Source of the DNA: PALSA-1004 sp963829085
GTDB lineage: Bacteria; Pseudomonadota; Gammaproteobacteria; Burkholderiales; SG8-41
Direction: 5' to 3'
Assembly (NCBI GenBank): GCA_963829085.1
Contig: CAWHHJ010000007.1
Span: 186,001-250,000 of the forward strand
DNA length: 64,000 nucleotides
In this document: positions 46,885 through 54,908 of the stretch, in pieces
Layout: every line of letters begins with the position of its first letter
How positions within the stretch are numbered: the stretch's first letter is position 1
Translations under genes and position numbers: made by a program
Notes under the pieces: generated by a model
The model's database searches: none
Told to the model about the DNA's origin: nothing
The model's input: the letters and a program-made list of their open reading frames with translations, nothing else

Positions 46885-47751
46885 TCATGACTGCATGCCC
46901 CACTTACGCACTGTCTTCAATTCGATGTTGCGAAAGATGAAATTTTCCACCACCAGGCCGATGATGATCACCGAGAACAGTCCTGCGAAGACGTTCGCAA
47001 TTTCGAGCTGGTTCTTGTTTTCATAGATAAACCAGCCGAGTCCGCCGGATCCCGATGAAACGCCGAATACCAACTCCGCTGCAATCAGAGTACGCCAGGC
47101 AAACGCCCAGCCGATTTTCATGCCGGTGAGAATGTTCGGAAACGCGGCGGGTATCAGAATTTTGCACACGTAACGCGGTCCGCTCAGACCGTAGTTGCGT
47201 CCGACCATGCGCATCGTCGGTGACACCGAAAGAAATCCGGAATGCGTATTAAGCGCGACCGGCCACAGCACCGAGTGTATCAACACGAAAACAAGACTGC
47301 CGTTGCCAAGACCGAACCATATCAGCGCGAGCGGCAGCAGCGCTATCGCCGGCAATGGATTGAACATCGCAGTCAGCGTCTCCAGAAAATCGTTGCCGAT
47401 GCGGGAAGTAATAGCCAGGGCGGTCAGTATCGATGCCAGCAGCATGCCGGCGACGTAGCCCATGAGCAATACTTTGATGGAGAACCAGCCGCGCTGCAGC
47501 AGCACACCGTTCATGATGTTTTCGTAGAACGCCGCAAACGTCTCGCTGAACTTCGGGAACAGCAGCGGATTCGCGAGCATGGTCGCATAGACCTGCCAGA
47601 TAACTGCGAGGAGCACAAGCAGGATGCCTTTGCGCACGGCGGCATTGTTGGAAATCTTTTCCCCGGTGGTTAAGGGCTTTTCCACTACGCCATAGGCACT
47701 CGTTTCAACTTCGCGCACGAATTCCGGTCGCTGCACCACGATGTTATCCAT
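46885..47751 (-). CDS. ABC transporter permease, SsuC/TauC/NrtB type
   Basis: A 288-residue inner-membrane protein from ATG 47751 with GGAGGC 9 bp upstream; the start overlaps the ATPase stop by 8 bp. Six transmembrane segments are apparent. The BPD cytoplasmic loop reads W-R-T-L-I-A-A-E-L-V-F-G near 215-226 (EAA-type loop), and earlier M-F-N-P-L-P-A-I-A-L-L-P-L-A-L-I-W-F-G is the typical SsuC/TauC segment. Such permeases import sulfonates, taurine, nitrate or aromatic sulfonates. It pairs with the ATPase at 47744. The usual NMT1-type binding protein is missing; a Bug gene stands in that position. Confidence 0.9.
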   Translation of the reverse strand: MDNIVVQRPEFVREVETSAYGVVEKPLTTGEKISNNAAVRKGILLVLLAVIWQVYATMLANPLLFPKFSETFAAFYENIMNGVLLQRGWFSIKVLLMGYVAGMLLASILTALAITSRIGNDFLETLTAMFNPLPAIALLPLALIWFGLGNGSLVFVLIHSVLWPVALNTHSGFLSVSPTMRMVGRNYGLSGPRYVCKILIPAAFPNILTGMKIGWAFAWRTLIAAELVFGVSSGSGGLGWFIYENKNQLEIANVFAGLFSVIIIGLVVENFIFRNIELKTVRKWGMQS

Positions 47752-48529
47752 GCGGCGTTGCCTCCTGTTCGACGTCGTCCGCAAACAGCATGTCATGTAT
47801 GCGATCAGACAGCTTTTTGCCGTCCAGTCCGACATCGTCATTGCCGTTGCTGTTGAGTTCGGCCTTCACGCGTCCGGGATGCGGCGACAGTAACAGAATG
47901 CGGTTGCCGATCAGCACCGCTTCCGGAATCGAGTGCGTTACGAACAGCACGGTAAAGTGCGTGTCGTCCCATAACTGCAACAGCTCCTCCTGCATCTTGC
48001 GCCGCGTCAGCGCGTCGAGCGCCGCAAACGGCTCGTCCATGAGCAGGATGTCAGGTTCCATCGCCATGCCGCGCGCGATCGCGACGCGCTGTTTCATGCC
48101 ACCGGATAGCGTGTGGGGAAAACTGTCGGCGAACTGCGTGAGCTTGACCTTTTCGATGTACTGCATCGCCTTGTCTGCCGCGGCGTTGCCGTTCAGGCGG
48201 CGGCTGGCGGTGAGAGCAAACATTACGTTCTGCTTGACCGTTTTCCACGGCAGCAGTTGATCGAATTCCTGGAACACGAATACCCGGTCGGGACCGGGCT
48301 TGCGTATCACTTCGTTGTTCAGACGCATCGTGCCCTCGGTCGGCGTCATATAACCGCCGACTGCTTTCAGCAGCGTCGATTTGCCGCAGCCGGAAGGCCC
48401 AAGAATTACGAAACGATCGGATTGGTAAACCTGGAAGTCGATCCGGTAGGTCGCCGTGACCAGGTGTTCCTTCGTCTTATATTGAAGGGTGACGCCTTCT
48501 ACTTCGAGAAGGGCCTTGGCTGCAGTCAT
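47744..48529 (-). CDS. ABC transporter ATP-binding protein, SsuB/TauB type
   Basis: A 261-residue ATPase. Walker A G-P-S-G-C-G-K-S-T is at 44-52, the Q-loop at F-V-F-Q-E near 84-88, signature L-S-G-G-M-K-Q at 141-147, Walker B I-L-L-M-D-E at 161-166 and the switch His in V-T-H-S-I-P-E-A. The pattern and length match ATPases energising sulfonate, taurine or nitrate importers. It has a C-terminal Asp/Glu tail extension of about 40 residues. The gene lies between a Bug receptor and the cognate permease and overlaps the permease start, so the pair is co-translated. Confidence 0.92.
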   Translation of the reverse strand: MTAAKALLEVEGVTLQYKTKEHLVTATYRIDFQVYQSDRFVILGPSGCGKSTLLKAVGGYMTPTEGTMRLNNEVIRKPGPDRVFVFQEFDQLLPWKTVKQNVMFALTASRRLNGNAAADKAMQYIEKVKLTQFADSFPHTLSGGMKQRVAIARGMAMEPDILLMDEPFAALDALTRRKMQEELLQLWDDTHFTVLFVTHSIPEAVLIGNRILLLSPHPGRVKAELNSNGNDDVGLDGKKLSDRIHDMLFADDVEQEATPHG

Positions 48530-48574
48530 CGTTTTCGTTCCGGATAACTCATCGACGCAAACACTAGCGCGGGT

Positions 48575-49537
48575 TCAATCAACCTGTAACTTACGCTCGC
48601 GTACAATCTTTGCCCAGCGCTCCGTTTCTTCATGTACGTACTTTGCGAAATCGGATGGACTGTTGCCCACCGGCGCCATGCCGAGCCCTTCGAAGCGGGA
48701 TTTGACATCACCCGCCTGAAGCGCTTTAGCGGTGTCGCGATAAATCTTGTCGAGCACTTCCTTCGAAGTGCCGGTCGGCACCATAAAACCAAACCAGCCA
48801 AGATTCTCGAAACCCGGCAGCGTCTCAGCGACCGCGGGTACTTCCGGCAGTTGCGGCGAGCGCTGCTTACTCGTCACGCCCAGCGCGCGGAGCTTCTTCT
48901 GCTGAATGTAATTGATGGCGGCTGCGAGGTTGGGCGTGGAAAACGGAACCTGTCCCGCCATAGTATCGACGATCGCCGGCGCCTCACCCTTATAGGGCAC
49001 ATGCACCACTTCGATCTTCGCAGTGTAGAGAAAATTCTCTGCTGCAAGATGTGTCTGGCTGCCGAAACCTGCGGAGCCGTATGAAATCTGGCGCGGCCTC
49101 GCCTTCGCGAGTTCGATGAACTCCTTGACGGTTTTCGGCGGAAAGCTGGGCGTGACGACGAGTACTTGCGGTCCGCTCGCCACATTCGTGATCGGCACCA
49201 GGTCCTTCGCCGGATCGAACGGCATTTTCCGGTAGATATGCTGATTAGCCGTGACGATGGAACCGGAAGTCATAAAGATCACGTAGCCATCAGGCGCGCT
49301 TCTCGCCGCGAGCTCGCCGCCGATGTTTCCCCCTGCACCGGCACGATTATCGACGACGACCTGCTGACCCCAGATCTCACCCAGCTTCTGCGCGACGACG
49401 CGTGTAACGATGTCCGTCGCACCGCCCGGCGCAAACGGCACGATGATGCGCACGGGTTTGGCCGGATAACCTTGTGCCCATGTCAGCGTTGCCAGGGTCA
49501 TGGCCGCACACAAGGTGAAAGCTTGGCTGGCGCGCAT
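48575..49537 (-). CDS. Bug/TctC-family periplasmic solute-binding protein
   Basis: A 320-residue receptor from ATG 49537 with GGAG 7 bp upstream; longer in-frame codons before it are not signal-like. Signal peptide ends L-T-W-A-Q, then G-Y-P-A-K-P-V-R-I-I-V-P-F and A-P-G-G-A-T-D. Later come D-N-R-A-G-A-G-G, Y-G-S-A-G-F-G-S-Q-T-H and H-V-P-Y-K-G-E-A, where Glu replaces a more usual Gly/Ala/Ser and may alter ligand choice. Directly upstream of an ABC ATPase-permease pair that lacks its own binding protein, it could have been recruited by location, although Bug receptors normally serve TctAB. Confidence 0.9.
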   Translation of the reverse strand: MRASQAFTLCAAMTLATLTWAQGYPAKPVRIIVPFAPGGATDIVTRVVAQKLGEIWGQQVVVDNRAGAGGNIGGELAARSAPDGYVIFMTSGSIVTANQHIYRKMPFDPAKDLVPITNVASGPQVLVVTPSFPPKTVKEFIELAKARPRQISYGSAGFGSQTHLAAENFLYTAKIEVVHVPYKGEAPAIVDTMAGQVPFSTPNLAAAINYIQQKKLRALGVTSKQRSPQLPEVPAVAETLPGFENLGWFGFMVPTGTSKEVLDKIYRDTAKALQAGDVKSRFEGLGMAPVGNSPSDFAKYVHEETERWAKIVRERKLQVD

Positions 49538-49602
49538 TATTTCTCCGTGATTGTTATGGCCGGAAAGGCTGGCGTAGTTTACATGCTTGCTCAACGCACG
49601 CG

Positions 49603-51846
49603 TCACCTGCACACGTAGATTGGACTCGACCAGACGAGATGACCGTCTTCCTGCGTAATACACACATAGAGCGCATTATCGCTGTCATCAACGAGCGTCA
49701 CTTTGCGATCGAGGCGGACCGTGCGCTGCGTATTCTCATCCGGCAGTCGAAAGATGCGGATCTGGCGCTTGATACCGCCGTTAGCAAATGTGGAATCGTT
49801 GATGCCAATCTCCGCAATGCGGATCTCCGTCTTGACGAGCGGCGTGTCGATCTTGAGCGTGCCCGCCGATGCATCGCTAAGCCACGCGTCGAAGCCGCCA
49901 AATCCGCCGGTTGTCAGTGCTGCCCACTTAAGAGCGCCCGGTGCCGTCTGCTCGAGCTTCTTGTCGAGATTCCAGAAGTTGATCGGTTGCACCTTCTCGA
50001 AAGTGTTGCCAGCAAGTGTGCATGAGCCATCCCACACCGTCTGGCGGCCGCGTCCACGGTACTCCGAGCCCTCCCAGATTACGCGTATGCGGCGGCCCAG
50101 CGCTTTTTGATCATACGGCCGGAAGGTCTCGAGCGTGCGGAGTCCGTTGCGTATCTCGACGCGTTCGATGGGAGCCGAGCCGACCGCGTCAATGCTGAAC
50201 GTGACCTCGCGTGCATTCGAACGCAGGATGTCACCCATCATGGCGGTCTTGGCCTTCGCGCGCTGTGCGTTGCCGAGATTCGGATCATCGTCGAACAAAT
50301 CGGCGTCCGCGTCGAATGTAATGCGCGTATCGAGCAGCATGCGGCAGCCGGTAGTCGCGTAATGATGCCGCTTACGCAACGCATCGAAGAGCGCCTGGCG
50401 CGTCAGCCCGGTCGCGAGCAGACACGTCAAGCCACCGTAAGCGCCGAACAAGGATGCGCCCGGATGGCTCGCGCCATGCCGGCCTTTGTGGCCGTCCGAG
50501 TTCGCGACGATACCGACGCGATAGCCCTGCTGCAACGCATCCTCAATCAGCCATTCAAACGTGCCCCAGTCGGAATGCGTTTCAACGCTGCGCTCGATGC
50601 GCCCGTCATGTGCCATTTTGATGTCTGCATAGCGGCCGCCGATATGCGCAAACACGACACACTCTTCTTGTTTTAACATTTGGAACAAGTCGTCAGCGCT
50701 GTTGGCATCGGTCTCGACATCGGTCAGATCATCAACGAGCGCATGATGCGAACGATGTATCTGCCGGCCCTCACGCATGAACATGACATTACGGTCGCCA
50801 CCCAGTCCCGTGTTGCCGGACCATTCGTAGCCGGGAAACATGATGAACCTGCCGTCCACGTTGAATTCGGCCGAAAGCTTGTTCAACTCATTCCAGAATG
50901 GCGTCGTGATCTGGAAGTCGTTGCCCTGATGGCTCATCGCATCGAGAAATGCACGGTCGCGCGCGAATTCGATCAGCTCACGTGCTGAATTCGTACCGAT
51001 CGTTTCCTCTGACTGGCCGTGCAGGTCCGCCCAGTAAGGCAACAAAGCGGCATTTTCTACGATGCGCAGCGGATTACTCGTGCAGACAAGCGTGCCGGAC
51101 GCATCGCGCACCTCGATCAACAAGTCGCCCGTTGATGTGCAACGCAGTCCGTCAATAGTCTTCACACACTCTCCGGCGTGCATGGTCAATGCCGGCGGCA
51201 GTCTTTCGACCGGCAGATTCGAGGTCAGGGAAAATGTGCCGCTTATTTTGTGCGACGGATTGCCCCACTTGTCCTCACCCTTAAAGCCGAGCGTGAACGG
51301 TTCGCCGCGTTTGCGCAGCGTCGGCACGACCGCCTTATAAAGCACCGCTGGTCCCGCCACGACCGAAATGAACGGCTGCACGGGCAACTCAGTGTAGTTA
51401 TACGTTGCCCATGCATCGACGAGCACACGAAACTCGAACGTTGGCTCATTGAAAGTTTGCACCCTTATGCCGGGGGAACCCTGACGGGTATCGCCGAAGC
51501 GCACGACAATGCGGTCGCCCTCGCGCAGGAATCCACGCACCACGCGAATGAATAGCGTCTTGTCCCAGGGGCGAATGTTGCGCTTGCCATCATATTGGAC
51601 CTCGAGCACCGCGCCGTTCGAAGCTTCTACGGTTGTATAGTTCCAGCCCTTCGGGTCGTTGAACTGCGGCCGCCCCATATCGGAAGCAAAACGGTGGACG
51701 ATCTTGAGCGATCCGGTATCGTCGATACCGAAATAGCCCGCCGTGTAAGTGAGCACGAAAGACTGAAAACTGCCGGCTTCGAATTCCCCTTGCGGCGAAA
51801 TCTCAGCGTGTCCCATACGCTCCGCGAAATAAGTGGAATGCGGCAT
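49603..51846 (-). CDS. DUF3604-family protein (PHP-like putative metal hydrolase)
   Basis: A 747-residue protein with no signal peptide. An N-terminal beta-rich region (about 1-265) precedes the PHP-like DUF3604 core: Y-W-A-D-L-H-G-Q-S at about 272-280, L-D-A-M-S-H-Q-G-N-D near 305, F-P-G-Y-E-W-S near 337, and V-A-N-S-D-G-H-K-G-R near 445. The His, Asp and Glu residues could hold a metal cluster as in PHP phosphoesterases. No function is established for the family as far as I know. In this cluster it follows the ComA-like gene by 9 bp, suggesting a role in the same pathway, perhaps hydrolysing an ester or phosphate of the substrate. Confidence 0.8.
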   Translation of the reverse strand: MPHSTYFAERMGHAEISPQGEFEAGSFQSFVLTYTAGYFGIDDTGSLKIVHRFASDMGRPQFNDPKGWNYTTVEASNGAVLEVQYDGKRNIRPWDKTLFIRVVRGFLREGDRIVVRFGDTRQGSPGIRVQTFNEPTFEFRVLVDAWATYNYTELPVQPFISVVAGPAVLYKAVVPTLRKRGEPFTLGFKGEDKWGNPSHKISGTFSLTSNLPVERLPPALTMHAGECVKTIDGLRCTSTGDLLIEVRDASGTLVCTSNPLRIVENAALLPYWADLHGQSEETIGTNSARELIEFARDRAFLDAMSHQGNDFQITTPFWNELNKLSAEFNVDGRFIMFPGYEWSGNTGLGGDRNVMFMREGRQIHRSHHALVDDLTDVETDANSADDLFQMLKQEECVVFAHIGGRYADIKMAHDGRIERSVETHSDWGTFEWLIEDALQQGYRVGIVANSDGHKGRHGASHPGASLFGAYGGLTCLLATGLTRQALFDALRKRHHYATTGCRMLLDTRITFDADADLFDDDPNLGNAQRAKAKTAMMGDILRSNAREVTFSIDAVGSAPIERVEIRNGLRTLETFRPYDQKALGRRIRVIWEGSEYRGRGRQTVWDGSCTLAGNTFEKVQPINFWNLDKKLEQTAPGALKWAALTTGGFGGFDAWLSDASAGTLKIDTPLVKTEIRIAEIGINDSTFANGGIKRQIRIFRLPDENTQRTVRLDRKVTLVDDSDNALYVCITQEDGHLVWSSPIYVCR

Positions 51847-51855
51847 CGTGTGCTC

Positions 51856-52677
51856 CTAACGCGTGTTTACTTGCGGACCGACCACGCCAAGGCCCACCCG
51901 CAGCGCCTCGGTTTCCATGATATCGGCGGCCATCACGTTCGCGATATTCACATCGGGACCGAATTCCGCGACGAGAAACTTCTTCATGTCTTCGACGATC
52001 GAAAGCGTGATGCCGGAGATCCAGGGACCCGGCAGCTCGATCAATACGCGCGACATGTCCAGTCCCTTCCGGAGCCCTTGGATGAGCTTCATCTTCGGCT
52101 TCCCGTTAACGATAAGCTCGGCTGCTTCGACAAGTACAAGTTCGGCGCCGGCGGCGAAGCAATCCTCCGCTTGCGAAACCAGCAGGCGGGCATCGTTTTT
52201 CATATCTTTCGATCCGACTTCGCCGAAAACCGCGAGGCCGCAATCGATGGCAAGCCGGATCTGCGCGCGCCGCTGGCTTGGCGTCAATGGAACACAGTTG
52301 TCGGAGACCTCGGCGACGTCGAATCCTACGCGCCGGGCCTCGAGCAGGAAGGTACGCAGCATTTTTTCGCCGTAGGTGGCAAAGACGTATTCCTGAAACT
52401 GTCCGCCGATGAACGGCCGGATGACGTGGCGGCGATACAGTGCAAGCTTGCGGCGCAGATAGTTAAGATCGTAGAGGCGCGATGTGCCCACTGCAATTTT
52501 CGCAAGATCGATATAACGACCCGCCATCGCTACCATGTCTTCAACGTGAAGATACGGCAAGCCGAAATCGGCCACCATCGTAAGTCCGGTTTTACGCGGC
52601 TTTTGCGCAGTCCGCGCCGGCGGCAACTCGACGAATGCAAACGGCGCGCGTGATCGTGTGAGCGTGGTCTTAGCCAT
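51856..52677 (-). CDS. Phosphosulfolactate synthase (ComA)-family protein
   Basis: A 273-residue TIM-barrel protein aligned end to end with archaeal ComA: G-L-T-M-V-A-D-F-G-L-P near 31-41, Y-I-D-L-A-K-I-A-V-G-T-S near 55-66, G-G-Q-F-Q-E-Y in place of G-G-T-L-F-E, A-E-V-S-D near 121, G-E-V-G near 152, and N-I-A-N-V near 245. ComA adds sulfite to PEP in coenzyme M synthesis; bacterial homologues are poorly characterised. The changed G-G-T to G-G-Q loop lies where substrate binds, so the reaction may differ or run on another substrate. It neighbours a sulfite-exporter-type gene and a SuyAB-like pair, supporting sulfonate chemistry. Confidence 0.83.
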   Translation of the reverse strand: MAKTTLTRSRAPFAFVELPPARTAQKPRKTGLTMVADFGLPYLHVEDMVAMAGRYIDLAKIAVGTSRLYDLNYLRRKLALYRRHVIRPFIGGQFQEYVFATYGEKMLRTFLLEARRVGFDVAEVSDNCVPLTPSQRRAQIRLAIDCGLAVFGEVGSKDMKNDARLLVSQAEDCFAAGAELVLVEAAELIVNGKPKMKLIQGLRKGLDMSRVLIELPGPWISGITLSIVEDMKKFLVAEFGPDVNIANVMAADIMETEALRVGLGVVGPQVNTR

Positions 52678-52686
52678 CGTTGCCTT

Positions 52687-53418
52687 TTAAAACTGCAATG
52701 AAATTCCGAACACGAGTATCAACCACAGCACGACGAGCCGGAAGTTTTGTTCGGAGATGACTTCGAACACGCGCAAGCCCGCCCATAACCCGAGTCCCAT
52801 CGCCGGCAATCCCACCACGATCGGCAGCAACAGTTCGCGTTTGTCGATATCGATCGTAACTCCGACGCACAGCATGACGAGTATGCCGGTAACGAGAATG
52901 TACGGTTGGTAGACGCAGCGGCTGCGCCGCTTGTCCCAGCCGCGCAGACTGCACCAGATCGTCGGCAGCGTGCCATGCAGGAGTGCAAACCCGCCGAGAA
53001 TACCGCTCACCCAGCCGACGAACCCGTCGGCTACGCGCGCAGCACCGTCCCGCATTCTTAGCACCGCAAATGATGGCCGCATGAGCATGTAAGCGCTGTA
53101 CGCAATCATGAAGCCACCGAAAATGTGCCGGAAGAGATGCGTATCCAACCGCTGCAGGGCGACGACTCCCAGTGGAACGCCCATGGCGCCGCCGACCAGG
53201 AACGGCCACAACAGCGAAAATTCTATTTCGCGCCGGAATTGCCAGATGCTCACAATGTGCAGGATCGTTGCGCAAACCGCGGCGAGAAGCACAATCTGCG
53301 CGGGCGCCAAAACATAGATCCATACGCCCGTGACCACAATCGCAAACGCAAAGCCTGCGCTGCCGACCACCATCGCGCCCAGGAATCCGCCGGCCGCAAT
53401 GAGCGCGAGATCAAGCAA
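52687..53418 (-). CDS. TauE/SafE-family membrane exporter
   Basis: A 243-residue membrane protein with seven to eight hydrophobic segments. G-G-F-L-G-A-M-V-V-G-S-A-G-F at about 11-24 and a second half-repeat with G-F-V-G-W-V-S-G-I-L-G-G-F-A-L-L-H-G near 132-149 are the family signature. TauE/SafE proteins are thought to export sulfite, sulfoacetate or related anions, and often accompany sulfonate-lyase genes. It overlaps the membrane-anchor gene by 8 bp and precedes the ComA-like gene by 9 bp. If the lyase of the cluster releases sulfite, this would remove it. Confidence 0.88.
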   Translation of the reverse strand: MLDLALIAAGGFLGAMVVGSAGFAFAIVVTGVWIYVLAPAQIVLLAAVCATILHIVSIWQFRREIEFSLLWPFLVGGAMGVPLGVVALQRLDTHLFRHIFGGFMIAYSAYMLMRPSFAVLRMRDGAARVADGFVGWVSGILGGFALLHGTLPTIWCSLRGWDKRRSRCVYQPYILVTGILVMLCVGVTIDIDKRELLLPIVVGLPAMGLGLWAGLRVFEVISEQNFRLVVLWLILVFGISLQF

Positions 53419-53758
53419 GATTTAGCGCAAAGGCAACACCGACCACGAGGGTTACGCCGGCCGCAACTGCCAACAAACTCTTCTGCCACTCGTGCCAGGC
53501 GAGAAACTCGATGGTCAGCAAGCGCACGCCACCCGCCATATGCGCAGCGAGCAACACAACGAGCCCCAACTCACCTGCTTTCACGAGCGGTTGTTGCGTC
53601 CAATGTAGAAAATTATCGACCGCTGCGCCGCCTACGAGCGCCTGGCCTAACGCCCAGAAGTGAAACGGCAGAAACAGCGTCAGCATGAGGCCACTGACAC
53701 GATGAACCACGAAGGCCCAATAGGCGGGATGGCTGCGCGCGCGGTAATCGTTTTTCAT
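53411..53758 (-). CDS. Succinate dehydrogenase-type cytochrome b/membrane anchor subunit (second)
   Basis: A 115-residue protein with three transmembrane helices: a first helix after H-P-A-Y-W-A-F-V-V-H-R-V-S-G, a second at L-V-V-L-L-A-A-H-M-A-G-G and a third near the end. The H-R-x-S-G motif marks the quinone/haem region of SdhC-type anchors; the His of A-A-H-M-A-G is the likely haem ligand. ATG 53758 lies 8 bp after the upstream anchor's stop, whereas an earlier in-frame start would overlap it. With the neighbouring anchor it forms the membrane domain for the SdhB-like subunit. Confidence 0.83.
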   Translation of the reverse strand: MKNDYRARSHPAYWAFVVHRVSGLMLTLFLPFHFWALGQALVGGAAVDNFLHWTQQPLVKAGELGLVVLLAAHMAGGVRLLTIEFLAWHEWQKSLLAVAAGVTLVVGVAFALNLA

Positions 53759-53766
53759 ATGCGCCG

Positions 53767-54105
53767 TTACTGGAACACTGCGAATACGGCGCGCCAACCC
53801 CACAAAGCGAGCACGACGCCGAGCAATAGCACGGCGATATCGACGTGCGCACCGCGCAGGCGCAACGTTTCAGACAATATAGTGCGCATGCCGATCGGCG
53901 CATGCACTGCTACCGCAGCAACAAAAGTCGCGTAAAACACCAGCCAGGCAAAATTGCCGCGTGTACGACCGAGTATCTGCTCGGCTGACAGTCCCGTGCG
54001 CACTGCATAGATGATCGTTATCAGATGCGCGACGACGCATACCGCCAGCACCATCGCACTGTAACGCTGAGCGAGCCACAGCAATATCTGGCCGCGTGTC
54101 TTCAC
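53767..54105 (-). CDS. Succinate dehydrogenase-type membrane anchor subunit (first)
   Basis: A 112-residue protein with three hydrophobic helices. The first carries V-C-V-V-A-H-L-I-T-I-I-Y near 23-33, the second V-A-V-H-A-P-I-G-M-R near 65-74. Both histidines are placed like the haem-b ligands of fumarate-reductase-type anchors, and A-P-I-G-M-R resembles the SdhC/FrdC second-helix region. Its ATG overlaps the SdhB-like stop by 4 bp (ATGA). It is the partner of the 115-residue anchor downstream. Which of the two should be called C or D is not resolvable by eye. Confidence 0.8.
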   Translation of the reverse strand: MKTRGQILLWLAQRYSAMVLAVCVVAHLITIIYAVRTGLSAEQILGRTRGNFAWLVFYATFVAAVAVHAPIGMRTILSETLRLRGAHVDIAVLLLGVVLALWGWRAVFAVFQ

Positions 54106-54869
54106 AGGTCACCTTTCAGGGCGGCGGCGGCGACGGCCCGCTTCAAACCTGCAATGCCGGCGGTCGGTGAAATGTGTTTCGGACACCGTTCACTGCAGCT
54201 TGTATGCGTATGGCAGGCGTGACAGCCGGCGTCGCCGGCGACGGCCTTCAACCGTTCGCTGTTTGAGACGTCGCGCGCATCATTGACCAATGTCCATGCG
54301 CGGTTCAATGCCGCCGGCCCGAGGTAGTCCGGATTCCATGAGACCACGTCGCACGAGCTATAGCACACGCCGCAACCGATACACTCAATGGCCGCATCCG
54401 CTCGCATGCGCTGCGGGGAATCGGGCATGACGCGCGCGAATTCATCGCTGCGCTGCGAGGCGCCTTTAAACTGCCCTTTCGCACGCGCCCATTTATCGAA
54501 AAACGGCGCCATGTCAGTCACCAGGTCTTTGATCACCGGCAAGTTGGAGAGCGGCGCAATCTCGACTGCGTCACCGCGCTCAACCTCCGCGACGTGCGTG
54601 CGGCAGGTCCAGCGCGCCTTGCCGTTAACATTCATGGCGCACGACCCGCACATACCGACGCGACATGCGTATCGATACGCGAGGGTAGGATCGAGATTGC
54701 GCTGTATATACGTGACAACGTCGAGCACGGTCTGGCTTTCCAGACGCGGCACCTCGAACACATGAAAGCCGCCCGCTTCGCCGCCGCGCCAGACGCGCAC
54801 GTTCAAACTGCGCGCCTTCGCCGGCGAGCCGGTTGTATGAGACGCAGGCACCGTTACTTGTTCTGCCAT
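54102..54869 (-). CDS. Succinate dehydrogenase/fumarate reductase iron-sulfur subunit
   Basis: A 255-residue SdhB-type protein with every cluster ligand visible. The [2Fe-2S] ligands are Cys69, Cys74, Cys77 and Cys89 (Y-A-C-R-V-G-M-C-G-S-C). The ferredoxin-like C-terminal domain has Cys164, Cys167, Cys170, Cys174 and Cys217, Cys220, Cys226, Cys230 for the [4Fe-4S] and the third cluster. It passes electrons from the flavoprotein to quinone through the two anchors next door. The flavoprotein gene is not adjacent but near the other end of the cluster (43503), with about 8 kb of pathway genes between, an unusual split for an SDH operon. Confidence 0.92.
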   Translation of the reverse strand: MAEQVTVPASHTTGSPAKARSLNVRVWRGGEAGGFHVFEVPRLESQTVLDVVTYIQRNLDPTLAYRYACRVGMCGSCAMNVNGKARWTCRTHVAEVERGDAVEIAPLSNLPVIKDLVTDMAPFFDKWARAKGQFKGASQRSDEFARVMPDSPQRMRADAAIECIGCGVCYSSCDVVSWNPDYLGPAALNRAWTLVNDARDVSNSERLKAVAGDAGCHACHTHTSCSERCPKHISPTAGIAGLKRAVAAAALKGDL

Positions 54870-54908
54870 CGGGCCTCTGATTGGACGCTTTACCGTCCGC
54901 CTAGCGCA

